In this document: positions 11,971 to 24,219 of the stretch, piece by piece
Layout of the letters: the number at the start of each line of letters is the position of its first letter
How positions within the stretch are numbered: position 1 is the stretch's first letter
Source of the DNA: Oscheius dolichura
Lineage: Eukaryota > Nematoda > Chromadorea > Rhabditida > Rhabditidae
Direction: 5' to 3'
NCBI GenBank assembly: GCA_932521035.1
Contig: OW051495.1
Span: forward strand, 12,152,001-12,216,000
DNA: 64,000 nt
Notes under the pieces: generated by a model
The model's database searches: none
What the model saw: the letters and a program-made list of their open reading frames with translations, nothing else
What the model was told of the DNA's origin: nothing
Translations under genes and position numbers: made by a program

Positions 11971-14213
11971 CTGAAAATTGAAGAAATTGGTTCACTGTCT
12001 AACTGTGGCCCTTTTGGTACAGTAACTCCCACCAGAAGTCATCTCATAGGGACTCAAAGTTCCCCGAGACAGTCAAAGGGTTCCCTAACTTGCTGCATGG
12101 ACTATGGAGATGGTATAATCAATGCAAAAGCCAAAAATTGTAGGAAATTTCGAATAAAGATGGCTCAGAATCGAATCTTTTTTATCGGAATGAAGAAACC
12201 AGCCCCTCGGGCACTACAGTCTCGGTCATTTCCATATTTTCCTTCCGTTTTTAGATAATTGAACGTAACTTTAAAAAAATATTTATTACAAAGAGGGAAA
12301 TGAAATAAACCCGTTTATATTTTTTCTATGGCTTGGCTTGTTTCCTCTATTAAATTTCAAGGCTTCAAAAGTTAAGGAATTTTAGAGCTTCGTCAGGTAT
12401 TGAACCCGGATTGACATTAATCTCAATGACACATATGAGCACAACAGCGACGGCCGTTAAAGCCATCAAAAAATAGGATTTTTGCCAGACAACCAGGGTT
12501 ACGATAGCCGCAAGGGAGGACATCGAAACGAAGCGCAGCATGAGATCAGGACGCAGCCAGGTATCATGGGGTGCGGCTGAAATATTCCATTTTAGAGAGA
12601 AATAAAAAAGAAGACGAGGAAAATCACAGCACACACACACCGAAATACCTTTTGTTTAAAGGTCTAACTCAAGAAGAACGATAAAAAAAATCCGGCTAAA
12701 TATTACCTTCAAAATCGATGATACACTTGTTGTTCTCTCGTTTGTAGCCGTCTACGCATTCACAAGAATAGGAGCCGACGGTGTTGACGCATTTCTCGTG
12801 CTCTGCAGAGCATTTTGACGGATCCACAGCACACTCATCAATATCTGGAAAAAAGTAGGGTTGTCTAACTGTGGTGAAGGGTAAAAGAACAGACAATATT
12901 TGTCTGACTACCATTTTCACCGAGAATTCACAGGGAAAAACGAAATAGCCCCGTTTTTTTCGGAAAAACACGCATGGCTGTCTAATTGGGCATATTTATA
13001 CTTTCCAATTGATTAGGAACCACTTTTTAGTGTCTTGAAGTCTTATAAATAGTCCGGAAAGCGAAAAAGAACGATTCTTCTGAAATAAATGAGCGTAGCT
13101 GTCTAACTGTGGCGTTCTATCTATTTTTTACCTAGTTTTAGAATAGAAAATCGTATTTTCAATAAGCTAAAAGTGTAGAAAATAAAGAAAATAGTCAAAA
13201 CTAACCAACACAACCGTCTCCTTCCTTGAGTTCCCAACCGGATCTGCACTTATTACAGCCCAAAGGTCCTGCAGCGGTACAACCACCAGTACAGCCTTCA
13301 TAACATTCTAAACGGGCCAATCTCCATAAATTAACCGGGAAAATGGCTCACTTTGACATTCTACGGTAGTTTCCGTCCTTGTAACTTCAAAATAGTCGGC
13401 GTCACAATGCCGGCATTGATTTCCCACATAGCCCGCGTCGCATTTACACTTTCCGGTACCTTTTCGGCTGCCGTCTCCCTAAATATACCGTATCCAACAG
13501 AAAAATACCAAAAATTACGTGGCACTGTCCACGGGCGAAACATGGCTTGGCTCCAATATCAACGGCAGGACATTTGGAACAATCTGGACCGTAGTGACCG
13601 TCGGGACAACATACTGAATGAGGAAAATTGAAAAATAAAGGAAAGGAGATACATTTGAGCTGTTCGATACAGAGCCAGGCTTCGGCATCGGATTCCTGAT
13701 GCTTGTAGTAGTATTCTTCAATTAGTTCTTCATTTTCTTCGAGAAGAGCGGCACACTGAAAGGGAAAATCGATTGATTTACTTCATTAACAGCTTATTTT
13801 GGACCGGAAAGTCCTTCTAATGGTTCCAGCGCGATCACAATCTGGAAAATGAAACAGAATAACCTGCCTTGAATTCTAGCTCGCTGAGCCCGTTGAATTT
13901 ATCCGTATTGGCCAAAGATTTCTTCTTACACAAGCTTTCATGAATCTCTACCAGCCGAGTTTCACTGGTAGCATATTTTCCAAGATTTTTCTCCTCCCAT
14001 GCCGTATCACCACCGCCAAAATGGTCTCTAGCTGTCCGTGTGAGACCCTAAAGTATAAAATCTTGTAAAAAATAATAGGAAAAGACGTACCGCTTGAAAA
14101 GTTTCCACTAAAAATTGGCAGTGTTTACATTTGTCATTCTTTATAACCGCTTCAGTTGCCGAGGTAAGAGATAGGAGGAAAAGAAGAAGCAGAGAGCCGC
14201 AAAACCGGAGCAT
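11837..14213 (-). CDS. crld-1: CRELD family protein (cysteine-rich with EGF-like domains), two isoforms
   Basis: Shared exons on the minus strand are 14213-14091, 14047-13868, 13755-13653, 13613-13519, 13478-13352, 13307-13206 and 12844-12707. They encode a signal peptide ([19 protein letters not shown]), a CKHC motif, the CRELD block [19 protein letters not shown] and [13 protein letters not shown], an E-rich WL-C-IEQL segment, [11 protein letters not shown] and other EGF or furin-like cysteine repeats, and a calcium-binding EGF module ([12 protein letters not shown]...[14 protein letters not shown]). Two alternative last exons both fit phase 1: 12576-12365 adds two hydrophobic segments (359 aa), and 11970-11837 adds an acidic tail ending KEEL (333 aa). 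The family acts in the ER on folding or assembly of client proteins. The intron after 13868 is GC-AG. Confidence 0.92.
12365..12576 (-). CDS. crld-1: alternative last exon: membrane-anchored CRELD end
   Basis: It has a TTTCAG acceptor and phase 1, and gives [19 protein letters not shown] followed by two hydrophobic helices and the end ALKFLNF. This is the double-helix membrane anchor typical of CRELD1. An AATAAA lies downstream near 12280 on the minus strand. Included in the gene entry above and listed separately because its use excludes the KEEL exon. Confidence 0.85.
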
Positions 14214-17200
14214 TTTGAGAAAAAGCCTGAAAATTAGAAAATTAACGGTTATTTTTCAGTTAAAATGGGTAAAAAGTAGTAAAGTGACAGGATTAAACCT
14301 ACCTAAACTATTGATTTGACCAACGGAGCCGCCACTGGTTGACCGCGGTCGTGGAGAGCACAGTCGGCCGAGCGACCCAGTCTAAAACAAACATTGTGAG
14401 GATTGGGATTGTGGATGGGGCAGAGTAACACGGAGAGAAAGGTCACATTAACGTACCCTGTTTTAAAAAAAACAATAGAAAAGATAAAATATTGCGATTT
14501 TGTTGAAACAAGAGGGGAAAAGAACCAAATTCCTCTAAAAATCGAAAATTGGTGGGCAAAATGAGAGTTTACGCAGTTTTTTTGTGGACTTTTAGGTCAG
14601 ATTACGATGCTATTTAATGGAACGCTTATTATGTTGAGCCGGAAATCAATAAGAAACGCTTGGAGGCCTTAATCGTGGGATTAGAGATGCGGAAGCGTCC
14701 GTACCATCAGATAATTCGCGTTTCCTGAGAAGTTATTGAGTATTCTGGGTGCTGAAAGGCTCTACATCATAATGTATAGGTAGAAAATGTTTTAAATTGG
14801 ATATTTTAGAAGAAAATTAATGAAAAAGAGTGAAGTTTTTAAGCTGACGTCGCCTATGCCGATTAAAGGCTCTTTACCGGCAGTTAGAGCGCGTTTTCGA
14901 CCGACTGGCCGATCCAGCCGGCACCTAGCCTCCACCCTTCACCAGGTGTTCCCCCATCATAAGTCTCCACTCTCTGCGCATCTCTCTCTTCCATGCTCTC
15001 TATTGTCCCCCACCGGCCAGGACCCTACGGGCGTTTATTCAGCAGCTCCTGTTGCTGTTCATGCCGCCTGGTACGGGCCGCTTCTGCCCTGCTAAAGTGC
15101 TCGACTTTCGCCTCTACGAGAAGAAGATGGAAGAAGCTCTTAAGCCTTTAATCTTTACAGCAGCCTAACGGCTTCCGGAGAGGGCGCGAGCACGGGCGCA
15201 TATGGCTTCGTATAAATTAACTGGCCCGCTAATTAGCTCTCAGCCACACCACCCATACGTCCATCTCGCTTCCTCGCAGTTCCGCTACCTATCAATTATC
15301 TGCCGGTGTTTGTCCGGCGTGCACTGAAACACCCGGAGTCGGTGAGAGAGATGAGAGAGAAAACAGCGCCCCCTTGACCTCCGGGCAATAGCGGCTGATG
15401 CGATATCTCTCTCTCGTTTCGCCGCGGCTACTGATATGCATTTATCTCTTTTACGGACTCCTCTTGACCTTTCTTACCCTCCTCAAAGGCAGAAAATTGC
15501 GGATTTTGGCAGCCACAGTTAGACAATTGATAACTGACGCTCAAAAGGATAATTAATGAATGAAAATGGCCGTATTTTTGACCGGTTGCCCCGTGTTTCA
15601 AGTAGAAAAAGATTGCTACACACCACAGCTGAAGTTGCAAAAAAGACCGAAACAACCAAAAGGGCCGCTATTTTTGGTCATTGTCGAAATTTTGCCCCTG
15701 TTCGAGCACAAACAATGGTTCCATAATTAGTCGCAAAATTTCCAAATTCCCGTGTTCTCCGGTTGTCATATTGAAACAGCAGCAGCTTCACCACAACCAC
15801 TATTGAAAAGAGAAAAACGCAACAATTGCTCCTGCCGCCCTCCTCTCTCCTCCCTGCCCTGCCTGTGCCTCTTTTCACACAACTACCGGCTGTGCAACCT
15901 AACACCGTTCACCCCAAGTCAACAAGGTGCCCTCGTCCCATCCCATCTACCCATCATCTGTTCACTTTCACTCAATCTCTCTCTCTCTCTCTCTCGTCCC
16001 CCCTGCTGTCTATGTCTATTTTTCCGGTTGAATACTAGTCGTTTTTCCGAGTACGGAAACAATTGGGCGGGGGGAGGGAGGGGAACCTGCCGGTCCTTTT
16101 AAAACCCTTATTTGGACAGAGAGAAAATGAGGTGTCTCTCTCTCTTTGTTCAATGCATTGAAAATTATGACGAAGGCAGCTTTTTTTCCTAGGTAGCGAG
16201 ACAGAGAACGAGGGGAGAGTCAATTGGCAACAATTTAGTCAAGAGCGTCGCGCGGAAGAGGACAAGTTCACTCTTTTTTCTCTGCTTATATAGCGGGTAA
16301 TTTAATCGCTACAGGACCTTTCTATCACCAATTAGAGGTGGAAAAGGGTGCCCTTCTCTGGAAAGGGGGATTGCCTTTTTTGGAGGAAAGGGTGCCCTTC
16401 TCTTATCTTTGACTAGGACTAATCGGGCGTTCTTCTTGCTCCGCTCCCGGCCTCCTATTTCACGATTTTTGAAGCTTGGCTCTTAAAATTTCACGTTTTT
16501 TACTGACACAGCCTACTTTACTACGTAGCCAACTGGCTGAATATTGCACCGCTTCGTTACAAATCCGCTTACTCGGTGCCGGTACCCCGTCATCAGCTGT
16601 CCAATTCAGTCGCCCTCTGTCTCGTCTCGGCCCCCTTCAATACCATCTCGTTAGCCAGCTACTGCCTTTTTCTTCCCTACTGCACTACCCTCTCTCCGAT
16701 TAAACTACTATACAACCAATTTGGGGGAGACCAAACGAGGAGCGGTCCTGAAGAGAGAGAAAAAGTTGGAGACCAGTTTCAGCCGGGGTCTCTATTTTAT
16801 CCTACCGGAGACTAACGGGGTGCTCGCTTTTTCGCCTATCTTTTTCCACTCGCGCTCGCCTGTGGTTTCGATGCTATTCACATTCCCCCTCTGTCACTTT
16901 GTTTGCTCTCGCGTCCTTCCATATACAGGGCAAGGGGTGAGGGGAGAGAGGGGAGAGAAACATTCTCCCCTCTTTATCTCCCCTTGTTAGGCAGCCCCCT
17001 CTTTAACCTTGAAACGTATAGGTTAGGCGATTCTTCAAGAAATTTCGGCTATCCCCCTCCCTGACTGACCAGCAGGGGGGCTATGATATTCGTAAACACC
17101 CTGGCCGAGACTTTGAATATTTATGTCTCCTCCGGCTGGAACGCCTGCCCCCGAAATCTTTCCGCCCTCTCTCCCGTCTGGTCAGCCCCCTAGTCAGAGA

Positions 17201-19702
17201 GACACTTTACTCTTTTTTCTCCCCTGTGACTCATTGACATTACACCTTGACCCAGTAGTAGGAAGAATGTCTAAAACACTTCGGGAGAGATCTCTATCTC
17301 CGTCTTCTCTTTATATTCTAGCCTTTTTCCAGATGTTAGGCATTGATTCTGAGAAAATAGAGCCGGGATAGCCGAAAAAACAAGGTCCCTAGTCCCTTGA
17401 TTGATGATTGTCAACCTAAAATGGGAACAACGCTTCCTTTTCCGGCTAGGGACCAAAATCTAACCGAATCCTGCCTTATTTGACTGAAAGAGTGTCTAAA
17501 ACAAACTTTGCTCTCCTGCAATTCCATCACGAGAGGGCTTTCCCCTTTGCCCTTTCCGAATTCTTCTCATTTCTTCTCTGACAGGAGAGAAAGGCGCGCG
17601 CGCTCCTGTGATTCATTTCTTGGTTTCCGATGGCAGAGTACAGCCGCCGTCACCCATCCCTCTACCACCCTAATCGCATCAAAATTTCTCTCTGTCCCCC
17701 GGTAATCTTGTTTTCTTCGAATTATATTGGTAGTAAACAAGGGAATTTGCAAGAAAAGGCGAGGACTACAAAGGGATTTCGGGAACGGGGAAGAGGCCCC
17801 GCGGCTGCTTTTTTCCCTTTCCTTCCAAAATGCTTTATATGGTTCTTTTTCCTTGTCTTCTATTTGTAAAATCCTCCCCGGACATTGAAATCTGTCATAA
17901 CCCAGCTCATAGATCAGGCCCCTCTAACGAGACATCCCGGGGACAGTGTAATGACCACACCCCCGTTGGCCGTGTTATACAATTCTTCTTATGCGCCAAC
18001 TATCCTTTTTTTCCTATTTTTAGGCCTGTCACCACATTAAATTAAGACCGCTCCATGTTTCTCTCTCTCTATCTCTCTTTGGTAAAAAGTTTGACACGTA
18101 GTTGAAAACGGGTTTTTCGATTATGCGAAGCGCGCCACACATACACTTACTCTTCTTTGTTGGCGTTTTTCTTCCGTTCCGAGAACGTTTTCCTGGAATT
18201 GAGGTCGTCACACATCTTACTAATAGTCTGCTTTCTTCTTTAACGCATTCCTATCTCCAAATTTCTACATTTAAACCGGGTTAAAGGGGAGGAAAAGCCG
18301 GCTCTTTCAAGCTTTACCTTTTCACACCTCATTTCCCGCCGAGTCGAGGTCATTTTCCGACAGTTTTCGATTTTTTCAAGGCTCAAGGTCTCTCCCCACT
18401 GTTCCAGACTGTATCGAAGAGGGGAGAGTCCAGTCACCACCACCAGAGTTTCGTTCCGTTCATGTATTTACCTACCCACCCCACAAAATGACAACGCATG
18501 ACATTTCTCAACACGTTTTCCGACAAGTCGCGTGGGAAGAAAGGGGTGAGCAGAGCAGAAATCACTTTCTCCCGGAGTATTCCCTCGTAGCTATAGCTAC
18601 GACCTCTTTTTCCTACTTGCGTAGCTTCTTACGTCTTTCCTAATGTCTAGGAGAATTTTTTGGAGGGCCACTGACGCATTATTGCTCATTTTTGATAGGA
18701 AAATCTCCCTCTCCTACGAAAATAATCGCCTTGATACTGATCTTGAGTTCTTTTGATGTCCGGATTGAAGATCAGCTCGTTTTCTCAGCTCTTCTGCACG
18801 TTTGGAGCAATATTTTCTTAATTTCATCTCTTTTTACCCTTGAGAAACCTTTCAACTTGATAGATTTTTGGACTCTAGGTTCGATTTGTTACACGGAGCC
18901 TAAACAAAACGTTACATAAAAAACTAACAGAAAACCTCGATGGAAACTCGTGTTTATGAGAAAAGAATCGAATTTTTTAAAGGTAATCCCTTTTTTGGTC
19001 AATCTTTGACTACCGTGCTCAATTTCCGTAAAATTTTGAAATAGTGAGGGGTTTCTGAAAGATTTCACTCTTAGGATGAGGTCCACAGTAAAATGTAAAG
19101 AATGCAGAAGGCTAGATCTCTTGAAATATTTGTCCCTCCTTCCCATTCCTCCCCCCGTTTGGTAAGAAAATACCGTGGAATTCCCCCAACTGATCCTGAC
19201 TTCTAGCTTCTGTTCCTTTTTTTCTCGTCTCAAAGATCATCATCCCCCTTTTTCCTGCGTGTTTTGCAGCCTATCCTTCTCTTTCTGTCCTCCCCTTGTT
19301 TGTGGTTCTTCTTCTGGCTTTTTCGCCTTGTTTTCCCCCTCTAATCCCCGCAGTCTTTACACCATAAGTGCCCCCAGTCCCCCCTCTTCTTTTCTTTCCC
19401 TCTACTGTGTCACCTCCCTGCTGTTCCCGTATGTCATACAGCCCCGCGCAGGCGCAGGTCCACATAATCCTCTTATTCGGCGGGAGGCTAGGGGGTCCCC
19501 CCAACAGAACTGTTGCCCGCCTGTTTGCTTCACTTCTATCGCCCCCTAGCGGCGCCTGTCTCTATTTGGTGGACCCTTGACAATTATTATTCTTGCACTT
19601 CCTTCTGCAGCTTTCTCTCCTTGTGCCGCTTCTTTTACACTTTCCCGCAATTTGGCTAATTTCAAATTAAATCTTCTAGGTAAGCCAAAAAAAGAGAAAA
19701 AA
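14214..19702. other. long gene-poor stretch, pyrimidine-rich
   Basis: About 5.5 kb between the divergent CRELD and Egalitarian genes. It is strongly C/T-biased on the plus strand and holds a (TC)10 run at 15976-15995 and one inverted 14-mer copy at 15513. Open frames here are low-complexity and unsupported. It must contain both promoters; no tRNA or SL RNA was recognised. Confidence 0.5.
15976..15995. repeat. (TC)10 microsatellite
   Basis: A perfect dinucleotide run inside the pyrimidine-rich stretch. Confidence 0.9.
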
Positions 19703-22006
19703 ATGGACGAGGCCAAAAACATGGCGCTGCTGTTCTTTATGGACCATCTGATGCAGAAGAACGGCAGGCGGACTATTCACGATCTGTCATGTCAATTTGG
19801 AGCTAGAGGGTGGGTCACTATCCTCTCTATTTTGTATGGTGTACGGTATTTTTTCAGCTTTACCGAGCCAATGAGAAACGCAGTCGGAACAACTCAAGAA
19901 GGTCTGACTGATTTTCTTCAGAGTCATCCATCCCTCTTTACAATTGAGGGAGATCAGGTCAGTTCTACCCCCATTTTGAACCCCATTTTACCCGGGAAAG
20001 TTCCAGTTTTAAGGGCTAAACACCAACAATTAGAGCAGGTGTTAATCAGCATAGTTTCCAGGTGATCTTGAATGGATTTGGAGACATGACCGCGAAAAAC
20101 AACCCGCTACTCCAATCGCCATCAAGAAACCGTGACTATGAAAAGGAAGCCGTTGAATTCTTTGTCAACAAGCTTACTAAATTCGGACCGGAACTTCAGG
20201 TACAGTATGCCATATTTATATTGAAACAATCGTAATCTCTAGATAAAATCCCTGCTTGGACATCGTTCTCAAGCAGCTCCGGAGGTACGCCTCGTCTCTG
20301 GGCGACACCTCAAGGAGTTTTGTGATTTCCTCTCCTCCCAGGTGGATTATTTCGTCGTGGAAGCGGACAGAGTCCGATTAAAGGTAGTTTTATCCTACAG
20401 TATGAAAGCAGTTAAAAATTTAGAACATGCCCGAGCCGGATGAAAGCTCCGTGGAGATGGATGACGAAGGCAAGCCATTGTCTGGAGTAAAAGCCAAGCA
20501 AGCCGCTGTGGAATATCTTAAAAGTGTCCTGGAACAGGTAACAGACCTTTAAACATTATTTCCTTCCTTTGTTCTTTCAATTTACGGCTTCTAAACAGCG
20601 TACAGAACCTTCATTTACAGAATGACGACCAACCGATTCCTCTGGATTCATTCTACCAGAAATTCTGTCAAAGATTCAACCATACCATTCGACAAGACGT
20701 AGCCACCAATCCCAAGGAGCTGCTGCAGTTTTTAAAACTGAATCGGAGTCTCTTTTTCATCCGGAGCAATAAAGTCTCCCTGGTGAAGAACAAGCCAAGC
20801 GAGGATGGATCAGAAAATGGGTCGGATGAAGCGGAAAATGAAAGCAACAACAACATCTTCCCTCTGGATCAAAATGCTCTAAACAGGATCCACTTCGTGA
20901 AGGCTCTGAAACCAGCCCAGGTACAAATTCTCTTCCTCATCGAATATTCATTAATTTCAGGAACTAATGGACAGAATTTGGCAAGATCTAAACAACATGG
21001 AGCATCCAATCGTCGGCTTGGACTTTAAGACCGTATCGGTTGGAATAGACGGCGAGACGTTCCTCTCCCTCGGAATTGTGGCCACCACCAGTCAAATTGG
21101 AGTCTTCGATCTGGCATCCAGTGATGTTATCCTCCTGGAAAGTGGTCTCAAAGGCCTTCTGGAAAGCGAAAAAGTCACTAAAGTCATCCACGACGCGAGG
21201 AGAGTAGCCAGCCTTCTGGCTCATAAATACGCCGCCCATATGAGAAACGTCTTCGACACTCAAGTAGCCCACACCGTTCTGCAACATGACAAGTTCGGAA
21301 AACCGTTCAATGACATGAGGCCGATTACTTTCATCAATCTACAGCGAGTCTACTATCCGCAGTCGATCATGCTCAGTGATATTACTCCAAGGAAATTGAG
21401 TCAAAGCCCCAAGTGAGTACCATTTTTAAAGGAAAAGGATGTCAGGCAATTAGAGCCCTTCTTTAGCTTCTGCGACTTTGGTGAACAGGCTCTGACGCGC
21501 TCAAAATCTATTAATTCGTTATGAGATCTTGGACTTTAGCAGTTCTTGGGGTTTTGGGCCCTGGGGAAGTTCTTCTTTCAATATTTTGAATATTTCAGCT
21601 GGGGCGTTCGTCCAATAACCGAAGAGTTTCTTCTGTCAGTAGTAGAAGAAGCCCACTGCCTTGTCGGCGCCATCCATCAAACTCTGTCCAACCTCCTCCC
21701 CGTCCATCTCCGTGGCCTTTTTGACGACAAATGCGTCGAGGTAGGCTTTTTTAAATCAGTAATATTGTTATTTTTCAGGTCCTCTTGGCCAGTCCAACTC
21801 GTCCTCCCCCCTTTGCCCCTAACAGTCCCTATCGAGCCTCCACCCGCCGTGGAGACCGCCCCGTGTCGGCCTACAATCCTCCTGTCTACAGCCAAGGAGG
21901 ACAGGCCTACTCATCTCCCCCCTACCAAGTTAAAAAGCTAGCAGATGCCTGTACCCAAACTTTCTCAACGGGAGATATTCAAGTGCTCAATGTTTATTAC
22001 GAGTAG
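19703..22006 (+). CDS. egal-1: Egalitarian/EXD1 homologue (pseudo-exonuclease RNA-transport adaptor)
   Basis: Nine exons (19703-19809, 19858-19957, 20062-20199, 20243-20383, 20424-20537, 20621-20920, 20961-21412, 21599-21740, 21779-22006) join in phase to 573 residues. The N-terminal half has the repeated small winged-helix-like blocks of Egalitarian (MQKNGRRTIHDLSCQFGARG, EGLTDFLQSHPSLFTIEGDQ). Residues from about 300 form the EXD1-type 3'-5' exonuclease fold (PIVGLDFKTVSVG, KVTKVIHDARRVASLLAHKY, NVFDTQVAHTVLQ). In flies Egalitarian links mRNA to BicD and dynein; the nematode homologue works with BICD and dynein light chain. A TQT near residue 557 fits the light-chain (LC8) binding motif. 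The exonuclease D-x-E reads D-F-K and motif II lacks its second aspartate, so nuclease activity is doubtful. An in-frame upstream start at 19577 is possible; an AATAAA lies at 22251. Confidence 0.9.
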
Positions 22007-24219
22007 TTAATCATCTTTAAACCAAATTTTAACAGAAGAAGAAGATTTGACAAGAGAGCCCCCCATTACCCTGTCTCCCTAGCCCCTTCTCCCTCCCGGC
22101 TCAATGAGTAAAAAATGCTAGTCAATACATATCGCAGTCTTCAAAGAGTGGCCTTCTATCCTAGTTTTTTAAATATTTTTATGTTTTCTTTCACCACCAT
22201 AAACACAGCAACAACATGAGAGAAACAGAGCTTATAACTGTGATGTTGAAAATAAAAATTTGTTACAACCGCTGTACCAAGTCAATATGGAAACCAAAAA
22301 ACCCATTTGAGACGTCATTCTAGGTCATTTACCAGGTATCCATTTCTCCAGGAACAGGGAAGCACTTTTTGGTCTGATTGCCTCCGAATGAGTACCATTA
22401 TGCCTACGTGACTCGGCGGGTACTTTTGCAATTCCTTCCTCACTGCGGGGGAAGGAAGACAGCCGGCTAGTCTTAGCTTTTTGACCAGTAGAAGTTCTCT
22501 TACCCACACTTCTCTTTATGTTGCCCGAGGCTTCCGGTCTAATTCAATTTTTACTAGAGAGAGGCTATAAAACGTCATCAAGAATCACAGCGGAATGTCT
22601 CTTTTAGCGGTTCAGGGTGTTCTCTTTCCCCGCGTAGGAGTATCTCTTCCCTGCTTCCCAGACTTTTTGAGAAAAGTAGCGGGCCACTATAGTTGATCAC
22701 TGGATAAAAAACAGACGGATAAAAACGTCTCGAGACGTAATAAATATTTTGTAGTCACATCAACACCTCTCGTAAGGAATCACGGAGAGTAATAGCTACT
22801 ATTTTTGAAAATCGCGCCTACGCTCAACAGCCAGGCCAATATGGTATATACGTCGAGCTGGAGGAGTGGCACAACCAGTTGTCTACCTCCTTTCTTCCCG
22901 ATTTTGTTCCGGGTTGGCTAAATGTCAATGTGGAACCTCGATTACCTCTTGAGGCTCTTGAGAATTGGTGATATTTTGCAGCTGCACGTTCTAGCCCAGA
23001 AGAGTTCAGTCCAGGGTTCCCATGCTATACAATTATTTCGAAGGTACGGCAATCTTTGCAGTCCTGCTCCTCATTTTCACTTTGTTGGTAATACTGTAGC
23101 GGGTAAAAGAATGTCTCTTCTTCTTCTAGGTTGTTATTCTATAAAATCCCTTCTTTTCCTTTTGTGGAGGGACTTGTGGGAACTATTAGGTCATCTTGGT
23201 CATGCATGATCGTGCCCCACTGTTCGGTAAGCACAGTTTTTCTCTCCCGCGTTACCCACTACCCCCTTCAACTCTTGCAGAAAAAATTTACTTATTCATT
23301 GTCGCTCTGCAAAATAAGAGGAGGCGGTGTGTATTTCCTTAGTTTTTTTTTAAAACTTTAGCTCACTCTAGCATACAACACTCAAAAAGAACTGTGAAAA
23401 TGAATCTCCTAAACAGCCATGAGGGCCCTTCTCCGTTCGCAAACTTCCTTATGGATCAGTTTCATTCAAAAGTTCCAACTCTTCTAGTCCTAGTACAATC
23501 CAAGTCTTATACGGAACATTCTCCATGTTTTAAGAAAAAGACCGTAAAAAATTGAGCAGACTGATCCTGTAGTATCAGATTAAACTTTGAACTACCACTT
23601 GATTCCCCCGCCTCACAAGGTCTTGCTCTTTTCTCCGGTAAACAACAGAAAAGGCTCCCCCGTTCCCATTCTGGACGGTTCTTTGTCTTTATTCTGCTTT
23701 CTGATTTTCACAAGGATTTCATCAAACCCAGTTTTAGCGGAGGTGTAATGTTTCTGATCCCTGTGTACCAACCAAAAAAAGGCAGGAGTGGGTCCGGAGG
23801 GAGGGGCCAGTTGTGCCCCTAAAGTTTTTATTCATTATTCATTGTTGCTTTTCGGGATGAGGCGCGTCATCCTCCAGACACATTTAACAGATGGAATCTT
23901 GATCTCTTCCTATTTTTAGAGGAGGGTTCAAAATGTCCCTCAACAATCCTTCGAACTACAAATAACATCCTAAAAAACATTAAAGATGAGCAGAGGAGCA
24001 GCAGAGAGCCACGAGGAACCATCAGTCATTTTAATCGCTGACGCATAGAATGCCTGCCCTGCTCCCCCCGCCTCTTTCCGTCATCCATGGTCTACTCTCC
24101 TTAAAATAGGGGTGGAGTACACGTGTCGGGCTCATTTTGTTCTCTCTCCCTGTCTTCCTTCTTATGACCTTGTTTGCATTCTCTCTCAGTTGTCTTATCT
24201 GTCTTTAAAGATTTCAGAC
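22007..24219. other. intergenic DNA, no gene supported
   Basis: It contains the 3' end of the Egalitarian gene (AATAAA at 22251) and the promoter of the small peptide gene. Scattered short frames have no splice or homology support. Confidence 0.5.
24211..24217 (+). promoter_or_regulatory. probable spliced-leader acceptor site
   Basis: ATTTCAG directly before ACATG of the small peptide gene, in the position and form of nematode trans-splice acceptors. Which leader is used cannot be told. Confidence 0.55.

Larger units (their letters stand above)
11247..15526. repeat. family of five YTGTCTAACTGTGG 14-mers in and around the CRELD gene
   Basis: Exact copies of YTGTCTAACTGTGG lie at 11247-11260, 11995-12008, 12861-12874 and 13099-13112 (plus sense), and one inverted copy at 15513-15526. 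Two lie in introns of the CRELD gene and one in the stretch between its two alternative last exons. An imperfect relative (CTGTCTAATTGGG) lies near 12974. The coordinates span the whole set, not a continuous repeat. Confidence 0.75.

Noticed and set aside
13834-13855. A 22-nt GT-AG 'intron' in the CRELD gene
   Set aside because: Removing it leads to a stop a few codons later; the longer GC-AG intron keeps both frame and the conserved cysteine.
19577-19702. Upstream in-frame start for the Egalitarian homologue
   Set aside because: The extra 42 residues look like low-complexity leader; the ATG at 19703 after a purine run gives the usual start just before the first domain block.
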